Shown here: positions 40,606 to 49,653 of the stretch, in pieces
Numbering within the stretch: the stretch's first letter is position 1
How the letters are laid out: each line of letters starts with the position of its first letter
Source of the DNA: Psychrobacter sp. LV10R520-6
Lineage (GTDB): Bacteria > Pseudomonadota > Gammaproteobacteria > Pseudomonadales > Moraxellaceae
Length of the DNA: 64,000 nt
Direction of reading: 5' to 3'
Assembly (NCBI RefSeq): GCF_900182925.1
Contig: NZ_LT900024.1
Coordinates: 2,480,001 to 2,544,000 of the forward strand
The notes under the pieces: model-generated
Databases searched by the model: none
Seen by the model: the letters and a program-made list of their open reading frames with translations, nothing else
Told to the model about the DNA's origin: nothing
Program-made: the position numbers and the translations under genes

Positions 40606-42060
40606 TCACAAACGATCAAAAATAGACCCTTTATTAGGCGTGAAGAATTTCTCATAAAATTTAGTAGCATAATCATCTGTCATACCAGCGATAAAATCAC
40701 AAATAACTCTCATTTGTGCAGATTCTTGAGCTTTTTCTACAACGTTCTTTCCTTCTTGCTCAAATTTCTCTCTAGTAGACTGTGCTAAATATTTCTCTGG
40801 ATATTTTAAAGCATCATCTTTAGCCTCTGCCCAAATTTTCTTAGTAGGTTTTGGTAAAAACCGCTTCGGGTCTTCTGATAATACTTGAAATAGCTCTATT
40901 ATTAACTTTTGACCTTTGAACTCAAGCTGCTGAACATTCTCATCTTTTATAACAATATTAAATACAATGTTAAAAATATGCTCTCTTAGCTGTTCAACTC
41001 TATTTTTTAATTTAACTTCATAACGTAATAATGGATTTCTACATCCTGAACCATTATCTTCAATAATCACATTAGTAATCATCAAGTGAACTAAACAGCC
41101 AATTGCGTTTTTTCTTTCATGACTAGCATTACTAAAAAGTCTCTTAGTAATGTTGTCAAATTTTAACTCATTATTACCTAGCTCATTTGCTAGGTTATTA
41201 AACAAGTTAGTTTTAGACTTAAAATGTTTTTCCCACTGCGCCTGATTAATCATACCCAATGATAGTGCGTCTTCCAAATCGTGTAAGCTATAAGAGATAT
41301 TATCTGCTAGGTTCATGATTGAACAGTCAAGCGACTTAAAACAAGTTTTATTATGCTTCTTTTCTTCTGGTTTAGACTTAATGAATCTTTTCACGTCCTT
41401 AGAACTAAACCCTTCAAAAATAAAGTCCACAATATTTTTATCAGAATCATAATAACATTTAGGTGGCTTCTGTGAATTTGCTTCGAACAACCAATAGGGT
41501 GTATTAGTATCCTGCTTAGATTCGTAAAAACGATTATTTACTAAGCAGCCATATGAAGCTGGATACTTCAAAACGCCTAACAACATTCGTCTTGTAGGAT
41601 TTAAGCCATGTTCAGCAGTATATTTATCCAACTTACCAAGAATTCTTAATGTTTGCCCATTACCTTCAAATCCACCATAGTCTCTCATACAGTAATTGAG
41701 AGCTACTTCTCCGCCATGACCAAAAGGAGGATGCCCAATATCATGCGCTAAACAAATTGCTGTAATTAAAGATATATCAGGCAAGTAATCCTTGTACTCT
41801 TTGAATTTTTTCTTCTTATTAAGATATTGAACAATACCTCGACCAATTTGTGCTACTTCCATAGAGTGTGTCAATCGAGTACGGTAAAAGTCGCTTTCAC
41901 CCAAACCTAAGACTTGAGTTTTGGACTGTAGCCGCCGAAAGGCAGCTGAATGTATTAGCCTTGCTTCATCTCTATCATACTCACTGCGAACATCACCACG
42001 ACGGTGGTCTGTAGGCTCTCTTCGCTCTTTCATTTTTTTCTTGTCAATACCATCAATCAT
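40606..42060 (-). CDS. dgt: dGTPase-family HD phosphohydrolase (anti-phage type)
   Basis: A 484-residue HD-domain deoxynucleotide triphosphohydrolase. The start REPTDHRRGDVRSEYDRDEA and the QSKTQVLG segment are characteristic of Dgt. The metal site is H65 (RLTHSMEVAQ), the HD pair H106-D107 in CLAHDIGHPPFGHGGE, and the downstream D in MNLADNISYSLHDLEDAL. Related enzymes in defence islands deplete dGTP to stop phage replication. The gene is much more AT-rich (often below 35% GC) than hsdM or hsdR, which suggests a separate acquisition. It has a good GGGAG ribosome site. Confidence 0.88.
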   Translation of the reverse strand: MIDGIDKKKMKERREPTDHRRGDVRSEYDRDEARLIHSAAFRRLQSKTQVLGLGESDFYRTRLTHSMEVAQIGRGIVQYLNKKKKFKEYKDYLPDISLITAICLAHDIGHPPFGHGGEVALNYCMRDYGGFEGNGQTLRILGKLDKYTAEHGLNPTRRMLLGVLKYPASYGCLVNNRFYESKQDTNTPYWLFEANSQKPPKCYYDSDKNIVDFIFEGFSSKDVKRFIKSKPEEKKHNKTCFKSLDCSIMNLADNISYSLHDLEDALSLGMINQAQWEKHFKSKTNLFNNLANELGNNELKFDNITKRLFSNASHERKNAIGCLVHLMITNVIIEDNGSGCRNPLLRYEVKLKNRVEQLREHIFNIVFNIVIKDENVQQLEFKGQKLIIELFQVLSEDPKRFLPKPTKKIWAEAKDDALKYPEKYLAQSTREKFEQEGKNVVEKAQESAQMRVICDFIAGMTDDYATKFYEKFFTPNKGSIFDRL

Positions 42061-42133
42061 CTATATTTCTCCCTTTAATTAAATTCAGCTTAAGTATATT
42101 CATATCAGCTACATAAAGGAACTTTTGTTTATA

Positions 42134-43345
42134 TTAAACAACTACCCGCCTCTTACCCGTCAACAACTGCTGCATCAGTGCCTTTTTCTCTTGCTGAAAA
42201 TCAGCCAATTGCTGCTCAAGCAACTCAATTTCTTTATCAGCATTGGTTAACACGGTGGCGATTTTTTGTTGTTCAGCAATAATTGGCACTCTAAATTTCA
42301 TACTTTCAAATGAAGTTTTTGAAAGCTCTAAAAAGGTTGAGCCACTAGCTTGGCTAAATAATTTATGTTTGTAATACGTCAAAAGATAATATACGAATTC
42401 AATATTAGTTTTTTTGTTAGGAATAATGTTCTTGAAACCTTGGTTCGTACACATTTCATGAGAAGTAATTGTCATCTCTCCAATGGTCGCACGTGTACAT
42501 ACTAATAAAGAGCCTTTTGGTACTAACTTAGCCGAACTATTTTTAAGCCCTTCTTGTGTTATTTTTCTTAAACTAGAATTTATATAAAGACTACTCTGCT
42601 TAGTAATATCAGTAGGCGTAACCCAATCTATATCTCCATCCCAATACTTTTTATTTGATGTACTGGGTGTACCACCCGAATATATTTTACCTAGGCTTCC
42701 AATGGTTACTTCTTCCCACTCACCCTCAAACCTTTTCCCTGACTCATCAATTAAACGTTTTTTACCAGTAAGCAACTGCTGCATCAAGGCTTTTTTCTGC
42801 TGCGTACTATTGTCAATTAAACGTTCAGTAGTGCTAATCGCTTTATCCCAAGTGGATAGGATTTCGGCAATTTTTTGTTGCTCTTGGAAAGGAGGCACAG
42901 GTACTTTCAATGCCCTTAATACAGTTAGATTAAGAGCTGATTGAGAACTTCCAGAGGAAGAAGTACCAAACCTATTTTTAGCTATATCTGAATCTAGGTA
43001 ATGAACAAGGAACTCGAAACTCTTTGTACGTATACGACCTAAATTTCTATGTATATTAGCGTTATTTAATTGTTCTGGAACAATTCCAATCCGACCCACA
43101 GTACCGACTAACGATATTAAAATATCGTTAGTTTTTATTTTTGAACGCTTATATTGTTCATCTAGTTCAGGTGAAATACGATGAAGGTATTGCGGTTCAC
43201 TCAAATCCGATAACAAATCTTTTATTTGAAGAAGAGGTACGCCATCGGCGAAGTAATCTCCAGGTTTCAAAACTCCATACGTTATAGGAGCATTAGGCTC
43301 ACACAACGATTCTAAAGTTGAATACTCCCAACCATTAGGCACCAT
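42134..43345 (-). CDS. hsdS: Type I restriction specificity subunit
   Basis: A 403-residue HsdS with two target recognition domains. Residues about 1-150 form TRD1 and about 205-350 form TRD2. Each is followed by a conserved coiled-coil repeat: PFQEQQKIAEILSTWDKAIS and LLTGKKRLID, then AEQQKIATVLTNADKEIELL and LLTGKRRV. The TRDs are more AT-rich than the repeats, which is usual for recombining recognition domains. It overlaps hsdM by 11 bp. HsdS fixes the DNA sequence recognised, which cannot be read from the protein. Confidence 0.93.
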   Translation of the reverse strand: MVPNGWEYSTLESLCEPNAPITYGVLKPGDYFADGVPLLQIKDLLSDLSEPQYLHRISPELDEQYKRSKIKTNDILISLVGTVGRIGIVPEQLNNANIHRNLGRIRTKSFEFLVHYLDSDIAKNRFGTSSSGSSQSALNLTVLRALKVPVPPFQEQQKIAEILSTWDKAISTTERLIDNSTQQKKALMQQLLTGKKRLIDESGKRFEGEWEEVTIGSLGKIYSGGTPSTSNKKYWDGDIDWVTPTDITKQSSLYINSSLRKITQEGLKNSSAKLVPKGSLLVCTRATIGEMTITSHEMCTNQGFKNIIPNKKTNIEFVYYLLTYYKHKLFSQASGSTFLELSKTSFESMKFRVPIIAEQQKIATVLTNADKEIELLEQQLADFQQEKKALMQQLLTGKRRVVV

Positions 43346-44864
43346 AACCTAACTCCTTTAAAAACCCTGCCATCTCAGCTTCTAGCGCATCTAATTCAGC
43401 TTTTAACTCAAGACGCTCAGAGCGCACAGCAACCAAATCAATCTCAGCCTCTTCCTCAAAGGTATCGACATAACGGGGAATATTAAGGTTAAAGTCGTTT
43501 TCTTTTATTTCATCAAAGCTGGCTAGATAAGCATATTTATCAACATTTACGCGAGCTTTATAAGTCTCGATGATTTTTTGGATATTCTCAGGCGTTAACT
43601 GGTTTTGGTTTTTACCAGATTTAAACTCACGACTGGCATCGATAAATAAAACGGTGCTATCAGTCCTATTCTTTTTAAATAGTAAAATTGCGGCTGGAAT
43701 ACCCGTGCCAAAGAATAAGCTGGCTGGTAAACCTATCACCGTATCAAGTAAGTTTTCTTCGATGAGTTGCTGACGGATTTTACCCTCACTAGAGGCACGG
43801 AACAGCACGCCATGCGGCACGACCACACCCATGCGTCCAGTGCTCGGCTTTAAGGTTTCAATCATATGACTGATAAAGGCATAGTCGCCTTTAGTCTTCG
43901 GCGGTACACCGCGATGGAAGCGACCATACGGATCGCTACTGGCATCCTCATGACCCCATTTATCCAGCGAGAACGGAGGGTTGGCAGTCACCACATCAAA
44001 CTGTAATAAATGCTCACCGTCTTTATCTAATAGCAGCGGATTACGAATGGTATCGCCCCACTCAATACGGTGGTTGTCTTCACCGTGTAGGAACATATTC
44101 ATCTTTGCCAATGCCCACGTCGAGCCAATAGCTTCCTGACCAAATAGCGCATACTTTTTAGAGCCAGAGTTTTTGCGTACCATCGCCCCGCATTTAATGA
44201 GCAGAGAACCTGAACCACAAGCAGGATCACAGATTTGATCGCCTTCAACAGGCTCTAAAATAGTGGCTAGTAAATCGGACACTTCTGGTGGCGTATAGAA
44301 TTCACCAGCGGTAGCACCACTACCCGCAGCGAAGTGTTTGATTAAAAACTCATAAGCATTGCCAATCACATCTAAGCTGCCGACGCGCTCAGTGCTTAGG
44401 TTTAGAATGTCTTTGCCAAAGTCTTCTAATAAGTGACGAAGCAGATCGTTCTTTTGTTTTTCTTGCCCCAGCTTATCGGTGTTAAAGCTAATATCTTGGA
44501 AGACGTTTTTAAGCTTGGTACCATTGGCTTCTTCTAACGCGTGTAAGGCTTGGTCAATACGTTGGCCGTTACCGGCTTGATGACGCTGCTCGTATAAATC
44601 CCAGAAGCTTGCGCCTTCAGGTAACACAAAGCGCTGCTTTGCCATCATGGCATGGATAAGCTCAGGGTTCTCGTTGCCAGAGCCGCCATATTGCTCAACC
44701 AGCTTGTTATATTCGTCTTTATAGACATCAGAGATATACTTTAAAAACAGCATGGTCAAGATAAAGTCTTTATAGGTATCGGCACTGATTACCCCGCGGA
44801 AGGTGTCACAGGCATTCCATACGGCTTTATTAATATCGTCTTGATTGATTTGGCTGGTGGGCAT
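43335..44864 (-). CDS. hsdM: Type I restriction DNA methyltransferase subunit
   Basis: A 509-residue N6-adenine methyltransferase. The N-terminal HsdM helical domain (TFRGVISADTYKDFILTMLF) leads to the SAM motif DPACGSGSLLIK at about residue 216 and the catalytic NPPF at about 295. With HsdS it methylates host DNA to protect it and is needed for restriction. It is the first gene of the minus-strand block, 188 bp from the divergent lipoprotein gene. Confidence 0.95.
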   Translation of the reverse strand: MPTSQINQDDINKAVWNACDTFRGVISADTYKDFILTMLFLKYISDVYKDEYNKLVEQYGGSGNENPELIHAMMAKQRFVLPEGASFWDLYEQRHQAGNGQRIDQALHALEEANGTKLKNVFQDISFNTDKLGQEKQKNDLLRHLLEDFGKDILNLSTERVGSLDVIGNAYEFLIKHFAAGSGATAGEFYTPPEVSDLLATILEPVEGDQICDPACGSGSLLIKCGAMVRKNSGSKKYALFGQEAIGSTWALAKMNMFLHGEDNHRIEWGDTIRNPLLLDKDGEHLLQFDVVTANPPFSLDKWGHEDASSDPYGRFHRGVPPKTKGDYAFISHMIETLKPSTGRMGVVVPHGVLFRASSEGKIRQQLIEENLLDTVIGLPASLFFGTGIPAAILLFKKNRTDSTVLFIDASREFKSGKNQNQLTPENIQKIIETYKARVNVDKYAYLASFDEIKENDFNLNIPRYVDTFEEEAEIDLVAVRSERLELKAELDALEAEMAGFLKELGYGA

Positions 44865-45052
44865 TCTTTATCCTTCAAAGCTCTGGAAATCGTTAATTGT
44901 TATATTGACGTAATGATAGCAGGGTCTAGGATACTTGGCAGATGTCATTGCTTAAAAATTCGATTATAGTAGACGTTTATATAAGCTATTTAATTAAACT
45001 ATTTAAACCAGATATCTAATTAAACTTATTAATTAAAACAGAGGGACAAATA

Positions 45053-45751
45053 ATGAAAAAACTAGGATTATATATCGCAGTAGGACTGAGCTTAAGCGCT
45101 TGCGCTAGTATGAATAATGGTACAGCGACAGGTAATACTGGCAACGTAGTAACCGAGTATCCCGTTGAGGCTGCGATGCTCAACATCTATACCAAAGAGC
45201 GCAGCCAAAAGTTAATGGCGGTGGTCGACAACCAAAATGTATCAGCAGAAATCAAAGTCACGCCCAAAGGCAGTATGGTGTTCAACAATAAACCCGTACA
45301 AGGTGCCGAAATAAACACGATCAATAAGCTGAACAATCAAATCACCAATCAATCAGTCGCTATCAACTACTTTACTCTGAATCCATTAGTGTTCCACGGC
45401 TTTACTGACAGCTCAGGTGAGTATTCGCTATCGACTCAAACGACCACTATTCCCAAGATGGCTACAGTTGGCGACTCTAGTAAACTGATCACTGAAAACG
45501 TGTATGCCGATAACAGTATGCGCAAAAGAATAGGCACGTATAGCCAAGACTGGTCTTTGACGCAAGATAGTAATAACACGGCATGGTTCTGTATAGAGAC
45601 TTCAGAGAATCTACTACTCAGTTATGACCCTGATGGCGCCTCGTCAGAATGCTATAAAATCAATGCCCGAGGCGATATTTTAGATAGCAAGGTGACTATT
45701 CGCCAGCCTACTAAGTATGGTAATAAAACGATAGTTTTTACCAGTAAGTAA
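45053..45751 (+). CDS. Lipoprotein of unknown function
   Basis: A 232-residue exported protein. The signal peptide ends in the lipobox LSAC (MKKLGLYIAVGLSLSACASM), so it should be lipid-anchored. The mature part is beta-rich and has no recognised domain; it contains VTPKGSMVFNNKPVQGAEIN and TWSLTQD-like stretches such as YSQDWSLTQDSNNTAWFC. It diverges from hsdM. No function is proposed. Confidence 0.75.
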   Translation: MKKLGLYIAVGLSLSACASMNNGTATGNTGNVVTEYPVEAAMLNIYTKERSQKLMAVVDNQNVSAEIKVTPKGSMVFNNKPVQGAEINTINKLNNQITNQSVAINYFTLNPLVFHGFTDSSGEYSLSTQTTTIPKMATVGDSSKLITENVYADNSMRKRIGTYSQDWSLTQDSNNTAWFCIETSENLLLSYDPDGASSECYKINARGDILDSKVTIRQPTKYGNKTIVFTSK

Positions 45752-45769
45752 TAAGTCTAAGGTTATTAG

Positions 45770-45805
45770 AAGCTTAATTGGTTTGCAATTGTCACTTAAG
45801 CTTTT
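45770..45805 (+). terminator. Weak terminator after the lipoprotein gene
   Basis: AAGCTTAA and TTAAGCTT are perfect reverse complements with an 18-nt loop, followed by a short T-run (TTTTGAT). They start 19 bp after the stop codon. Confidence 0.45.
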
Positions 45806-45878
45806 GATGACCCCTAGCCTTTCCCCATAGTCATCGCACCTTGCAAGGATACCGTTTTTAATTAAATGTGAGGACGTC

Positions 45879-46010
45879 ACAGCTCAGTGGCTCAATAAAA
45901 AGCATGGAAAGAATAACTACTAGCAAGCAGCGGTGTTTATTGCCAGTGAAGTCATAAAAGCCAATCAATCGTGGCAGATGAGCTTTGACATGCTATACCA
46001 CCAATATTAA
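45879..46010 (+). pseudogene. Probable relic of the umuC 3' end
   Basis: One reading frame gives TAQWLNKKHGKNNY, a TAG stop, then AVFIASEVIKANQSWQM followed by SFDMLYHQY and a stop. This resembles the C-terminal DUF4113 segment of UmuC (a LN-KK-GK block, then W-Q-M and a Y-T-T end). The rest of umuC is absent. It ends 22 bp before the UmuD-like reading frame, which is the reverse of the normal umuDC order. The match is by eye, so the identity is moderate. Confidence 0.45.
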
Positions 46011-46080
46011 TCAACTCCCAAAAGTGGACTAAATAACCGTCAAAATAATCGGTAAGCTTACAGACGAAGGCGAGACGGTA

Positions 46081-46458
46081 TTGCTGTCTTTATATAGTAA
46101 TAAAGTAAAAGCTGGCTTTCCAAGTCCAGCGACTGACTATGTGCAAAACCGTATTGATCTAAACACTCTGCTCATACGCCATCCAGCATCGACTTATCTG
46201 GTCGAAGTGGAAGGTGACAGCATGATCGATCTTGGTATCTATCCCAATGATATTTTAATCGTTGATCGCTCTTTGACAGCCTGTAATAAAGACATTGTGA
46301 TTGCGCTAATAGATGACGGCTTTACTGCCAAACAATTGATATTAGGTGAGAACATTATATTGCGTGCGCATAACGAGAATTATGCGGATATCACGGTCCA
46401 AGGCTCGTTAGAGTTATTTGGGGTGGTGGCGAGTAGTATTAGACGGTTTAAGCGGTGA
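46081..46458 (+). CDS. umuD: UmuD-like S24 peptidase, orphan and possibly start-impaired
   Basis: A SOS-mutagenesis protein of the LexA/UmuD family. The autocleavage site KAGFPSP (Ala-Gly), the catalytic Ser in EGDSMID and the Lys in FTAKQL are all present. The homology starts earlier than the TTG at 46081: in the same frame, TVKIIGKLTDEGETVLL runs back to 46036, right after a TAA and an ATA codon where the start ATG of relatives might be. Use of the TTG would remove about 15 residues. No umuC follows; the next gene is on the other strand. It may be inactive or a trans-acting relic. Confidence 0.7.
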   Translation: MLSLYSNKVKAGFPSPATDYVQNRIDLNTLLIRHPASTYLVEVEGDSMIDLGIYPNDILIVDRSLTACNKDIVIALIDDGFTAKQLILGENIILRAHNENYADITVQGSLELFGVVASSIRRFKR

Positions 46459-46476
46459 GGTAGAAAAAGAAAACCA

Positions 46477-47826
46477 TCAGTCATGCGCCGCTTGCCATGC
46501 CCCCATTGAACCTAAATATATATCAAGATTTTCAAACCCCTGACTTGCGAGCCATCCTGCTGCTACTGTAGCTCGGGCACCGCTGGCACACATTAACGTA
46601 TAGTGTCGACTCTGATCGAGTTCACGCCAACGTTCATTAAGATGCCCAACATAGATGTGCTGTGATCCCTCAATCGCAGTGGCATTTCGTTCATCAATAT
46701 CGCGAACGTCAAGCAATGTCCAGCATTCAGCGTTATTAAGACGATCTTCAACCTCAGACGTGCCGATCATAGGGGTTTGTTGCATCTCCTCACCCTTGGC
46801 AGCAGCAGGCACAACGCCAACATAGCCACCCACTACATTGTCGAGGGCGATTCGCACCAGATGTTCCATGGCAGTGGCAAGCTGTTCTTCATTGGATGCA
46901 ATCAGTGCGATGCTTTGTTCTTCTTGAACAAACCATCCGGCAAAAGCAGGAAGCATGTTCACAGGTAGGCTCATTGATCTGGGCAGGTGACCTGAGGCAT
47001 AAGCCATCGGCTCGCGAATATCGATGAGATGATCAGCGCCACAGCTATTAAGTTGCTGGAGCGAAAGACTACGCGGCCGAATAACGGATGGAGGCGCATC
47101 GGCACCTTCCATATTAAGTCGTGCCATTAGTCGAAAATATGGGGGTTGGTAATGATTTTCGTTAACCTTAAAGTCAATGAAAGCATCACGGTCAGTAATC
47201 TGTAAACGCGGGTTATTCAATCTTTCATGGCCGACGGTGGAAAACTCGCGCTCTGCCATGCTTGATCCGCAGACTGACCCAGCACCGTGGGCAGGGTAAA
47301 TAATGGCTTGATCACCTAGCGCTAGAATAGCTTGTAATGAGTCATAAAGCAGGCCTGAAACTTCTTTACGGCGATCAGGGTAGAAGTCAGTACGACCGAC
47401 ATCACCAACAAACAGAGCATCACCAGTAAAAACGCCCACAGCCTTTTCTGGATAGGCCTTGTCAAACAGCGCATAAGCAAGGTGGTCATCAGTATGGCCG
47501 GGTGTTTCTAGTACGTGAATTTCAAGTTGACCGACAGTGAAGTAGTCACCGTCATGTGCTGTCTGAGCATAGGCAATCGGTCTTTCTGGATTGGGGCCAT
47601 GCAATACAGTTGCACCCGTAATTTCTGCTAAGATCGGCGCGCCAGAAACCAAGTCTTCATTACGATGCGTCTCGAAGATATGAGTGATTTCAAGTCCTGC
47701 TGCTCGGGCCTTCTCTACATATATCGCACAATCACGACGTGGGTCGATCACCGCGGCCTGACCGCCTGATCCCACTAGATAAGATAGGTGCGAAAGACCG
47801 GGTGTCTTGATCTTTTCTAATAGCAT
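46477..47826 (-). CDS. Metallo-beta-lactamase / double rhodanese fusion
   Basis: A 449-residue cytoplasmic protein. The MBL part (residues about 1-235) has THRNEDLVSG at 53-62 in place of the canonical HxHxDH, as in a known subgroup. GHTDDH, FTGDALFVGDVGRTDF and YPAHG complete the metal site. Next come two rhodanese domains: the first (about 250-345) shows no active-site Cys, and the second has the active loop CASGARAT near residue 413. Related proteins act on persulfides or thiosulfate. It is the rightmost gene inside the tRNA-bounded island. Confidence 0.85.
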   Translation of the reverse strand: MLLEKIKTPGLSHLSYLVGSGGQAAVIDPRRDCAIYVEKARAAGLEITHIFETHRNEDLVSGAPILAEITGATVLHGPNPERPIAYAQTAHDGDYFTVGQLEIHVLETPGHTDDHLAYALFDKAYPEKAVGVFTGDALFVGDVGRTDFYPDRRKEVSGLLYDSLQAILALGDQAIIYPAHGAGSVCGSSMAEREFSTVGHERLNNPRLQITDRDAFIDFKVNENHYQPPYFRLMARLNMEGADAPPSVIRPRSLSLQQLNSCGADHLIDIREPMAYASGHLPRSMSLPVNMLPAFAGWFVQEEQSIALIASNEEQLATAMEHLVRIALDNVVGGYVGVVPAAAKGEEMQQTPMIGTSEVEDRLNNAECWTLLDVRDIDERNATAIEGSQHIYVGHLNERWRELDQSRHYTLMCASGARATVAAGWLASQGFENLDIYLGSMGAWQAAHD

Positions 47827-49074
47827 AGCTTTATCCTTATTATAATAATTTCAACCAAACGACTACTCTTGACAGATAAATACTATCAGCTAACTAGACC
47901 GTCGCTGGGCCATGAGAATTTATTAAATCTAGCATAAATCATCAACAGGCATCAATATACAATAACATATATTAACCTAATTTTTTTATATTGCTTTATA
48001 GCTACAAACCCACGTTTATAGTAATCGCATTTGTAACTATTGTTGTGCAAAAGCTAATAATGCTACTGTCATTTGTTTCATATCTATCAAGCTAAGCGGT
48101 ATAATCTATTCCAGTTATCGTCGAATGAGACAATTTTGCAGAATGTGTCATATAAAAGTAGTTTTTTAGCTATACTATATATTTAGATAAAATTTCAATT
48201 ATTCGTAATTTACATTTAGTTACATTAAAATTATCTTATAGTGATTTACAATCAATACTTAACCACTGCTGGTCTAATTGCTGGTCTGAACCGTATTAAA
48301 AATAAAATAATTCATTAAAAATCAATATCTTACACCAATAGTTTGACTTCCTCCTTCACCGCCAATATTCTTAATTCTAATTAAGTTTCCTGTTTTCCTA
48401 TCTTGTCCCACCCTCTCCCAAACACGCTTCAAACCCAAAACCTATGGCTTATGTTGTCCTGTCTTCGCTTTTCAAAACTGTCCTATAGCATCCTATTTAA
48501 ACCAATTATTACGTTGGTATAAAATTGAAAAGTAGCATTTATATCAATAGTTTTCTAGTTTTATATTCAGTTATACCTATGCTTACTTCAAATATCTGTT
48601 CAGTAAAGGCTTACGTTAATTTCTATAAGAAATACGAGCCACGCTTACTAATGTCAAAATTTTCAATTTTAGCCGTAGTGATTGATTATAAATCGGCCAC
48701 TCGACATGGCTTATTTTTTAATAGGCATAGCTATAGACAGCTGAACTGGCACGACAAAAAGAGTGAGCGACAACCTGGCAATGAAAGAGAGGTACAACGC
48801 TAATATAGAGGTATGGTATTAACGGATGTTTACTCGATATTCTTAGCTATTATTAATAGGACTTAAAATTACTTTATAAACGACGACAATACAGCCAAAT
48901 AAATATCCACTTTTTTATTACCTAATAAGCTGATATATTACCTATTCCGAATATATATAAAGTTAAGAGCTGCTTGTTAGGAATAGGTTTTACCCTGAAT
49001 CTAGAAACTGAAGTAGCGCTATGATATTTCAAACCTTTTGATAGCTATTCATCAAAAAAGTGAAGGAGGAAAAT
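47827..49074. other. Long AT-rich gap containing the right attachment scar
   Basis: About 1.25 kb with no gene that I can support. It contains the tRNA-Ser-like repeat at 48350-48366 and the arm-like element at 48479-48505. The open frame at 48525-48803 begins with TTG and has no ribosome site or protein-like pattern. Confidence 0.5.
48350..48366 (+). repeat. Right attachment-site repeat
   Basis: CCTCCTTCACCGCCAAT matches the 3' end of the tRNA-Ser at 30703-30719 in 16 of 17 positions. The 27-bp element at 48479-48505 (TGTCCTATAGCATCCTAT then TTAAACCAA) repeats 30811-30837 at 23 of 27. The core-to-arm distance is similar in both (108 and 129 bp). A further TTGTCCTGTC lies between them at about 48454. 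Confidence 0.65.
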
Positions 49075-49317
49075 ATGATGAGGACTGGTGATAAACTGAT
49101 ATGTACGGGTGGTAACGTTTGTTATATACAAGGAGAAACCTACACGGTAGGCAAACTTGTGAACGAAAAATATTTTGAATTGATGACAGGCTCTACTGAT
49201 GAGCACTGGTATGTAACCAAAGATGATGAAGGTATATACGTCCGCTTTAGTTCTATGAAAGATGAATATAGCGATGCTTGGTTTATTCAGGTAGGCAGCA
49301 GAAGTTATTGTGCTTGA
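49075..49317 (+). CDS. Small hypothetical protein (80 aa)
   Basis: Starts at tandem ATGs (49075, 49078) behind a near-perfect AAGGAGG at 5-8 nt spacing. The product begins MMRTGDKLICTGGNVCYIQG, is beta-rich and compact, and contains WYVTKDDEGIYVRF and a Cys near the end. No family is recognised. It stands alone just right of the island edge. The excellent ribosome site is the main argument that it is real. Confidence 0.6.
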   Translation: MMRTGDKLICTGGNVCYIQGETYTVGKLVNEKYFELMTGSTDEHWYVTKDDEGIYVRFSSMKDEYSDAWFIQVGSRSYCA

Positions 49318-49653
49318 ACTAAGATTTTTAATGCTGGTATTACTATAAATCTGCTAACCTAAAGCCTTGCCATGGTCTTTATTTCACACAACTCTAAACC
49401 CATTTTAGTAATATCGACCCTACTAACTTCCGGGTTTCTAATATCGTTTACCCTTAAGAGCTGCCAACCCAAGCCGTTGTCGTTTTACTACTCCTGTGTA
49501 GCCTCATTCAGAAAGAATACGAGCATTTAAATAGCCTGAATCATGTCTATTAATCGTTATCATCTAATGTTTAGCATAAGTGTTGTCCACTACGCCACAA
49601 AATAGATTAACGGAGTAAATTGATAAATAAGTAGAGGATCAAATCTATGGTCA
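49318..49653. other. Intergenic gap, nothing recognised
   Basis: 336 bp between the small gene and the DUF3124 gene, which converge. I see no T-tailed hairpin, repeat or coding signal. Confidence 0.4.

Noticed and set aside
30627..48366. A complete prophage or integrative element
   Set aside because: No integrase, phage structural or conjugation gene was found; only the flanking repeats remain.
48525..48803. 92-codon open frame on the plus strand
   Set aside because: TTG start, no ribosome site and no protein-like pattern; it lies in the AT-rich island edge and overlaps nothing conserved.
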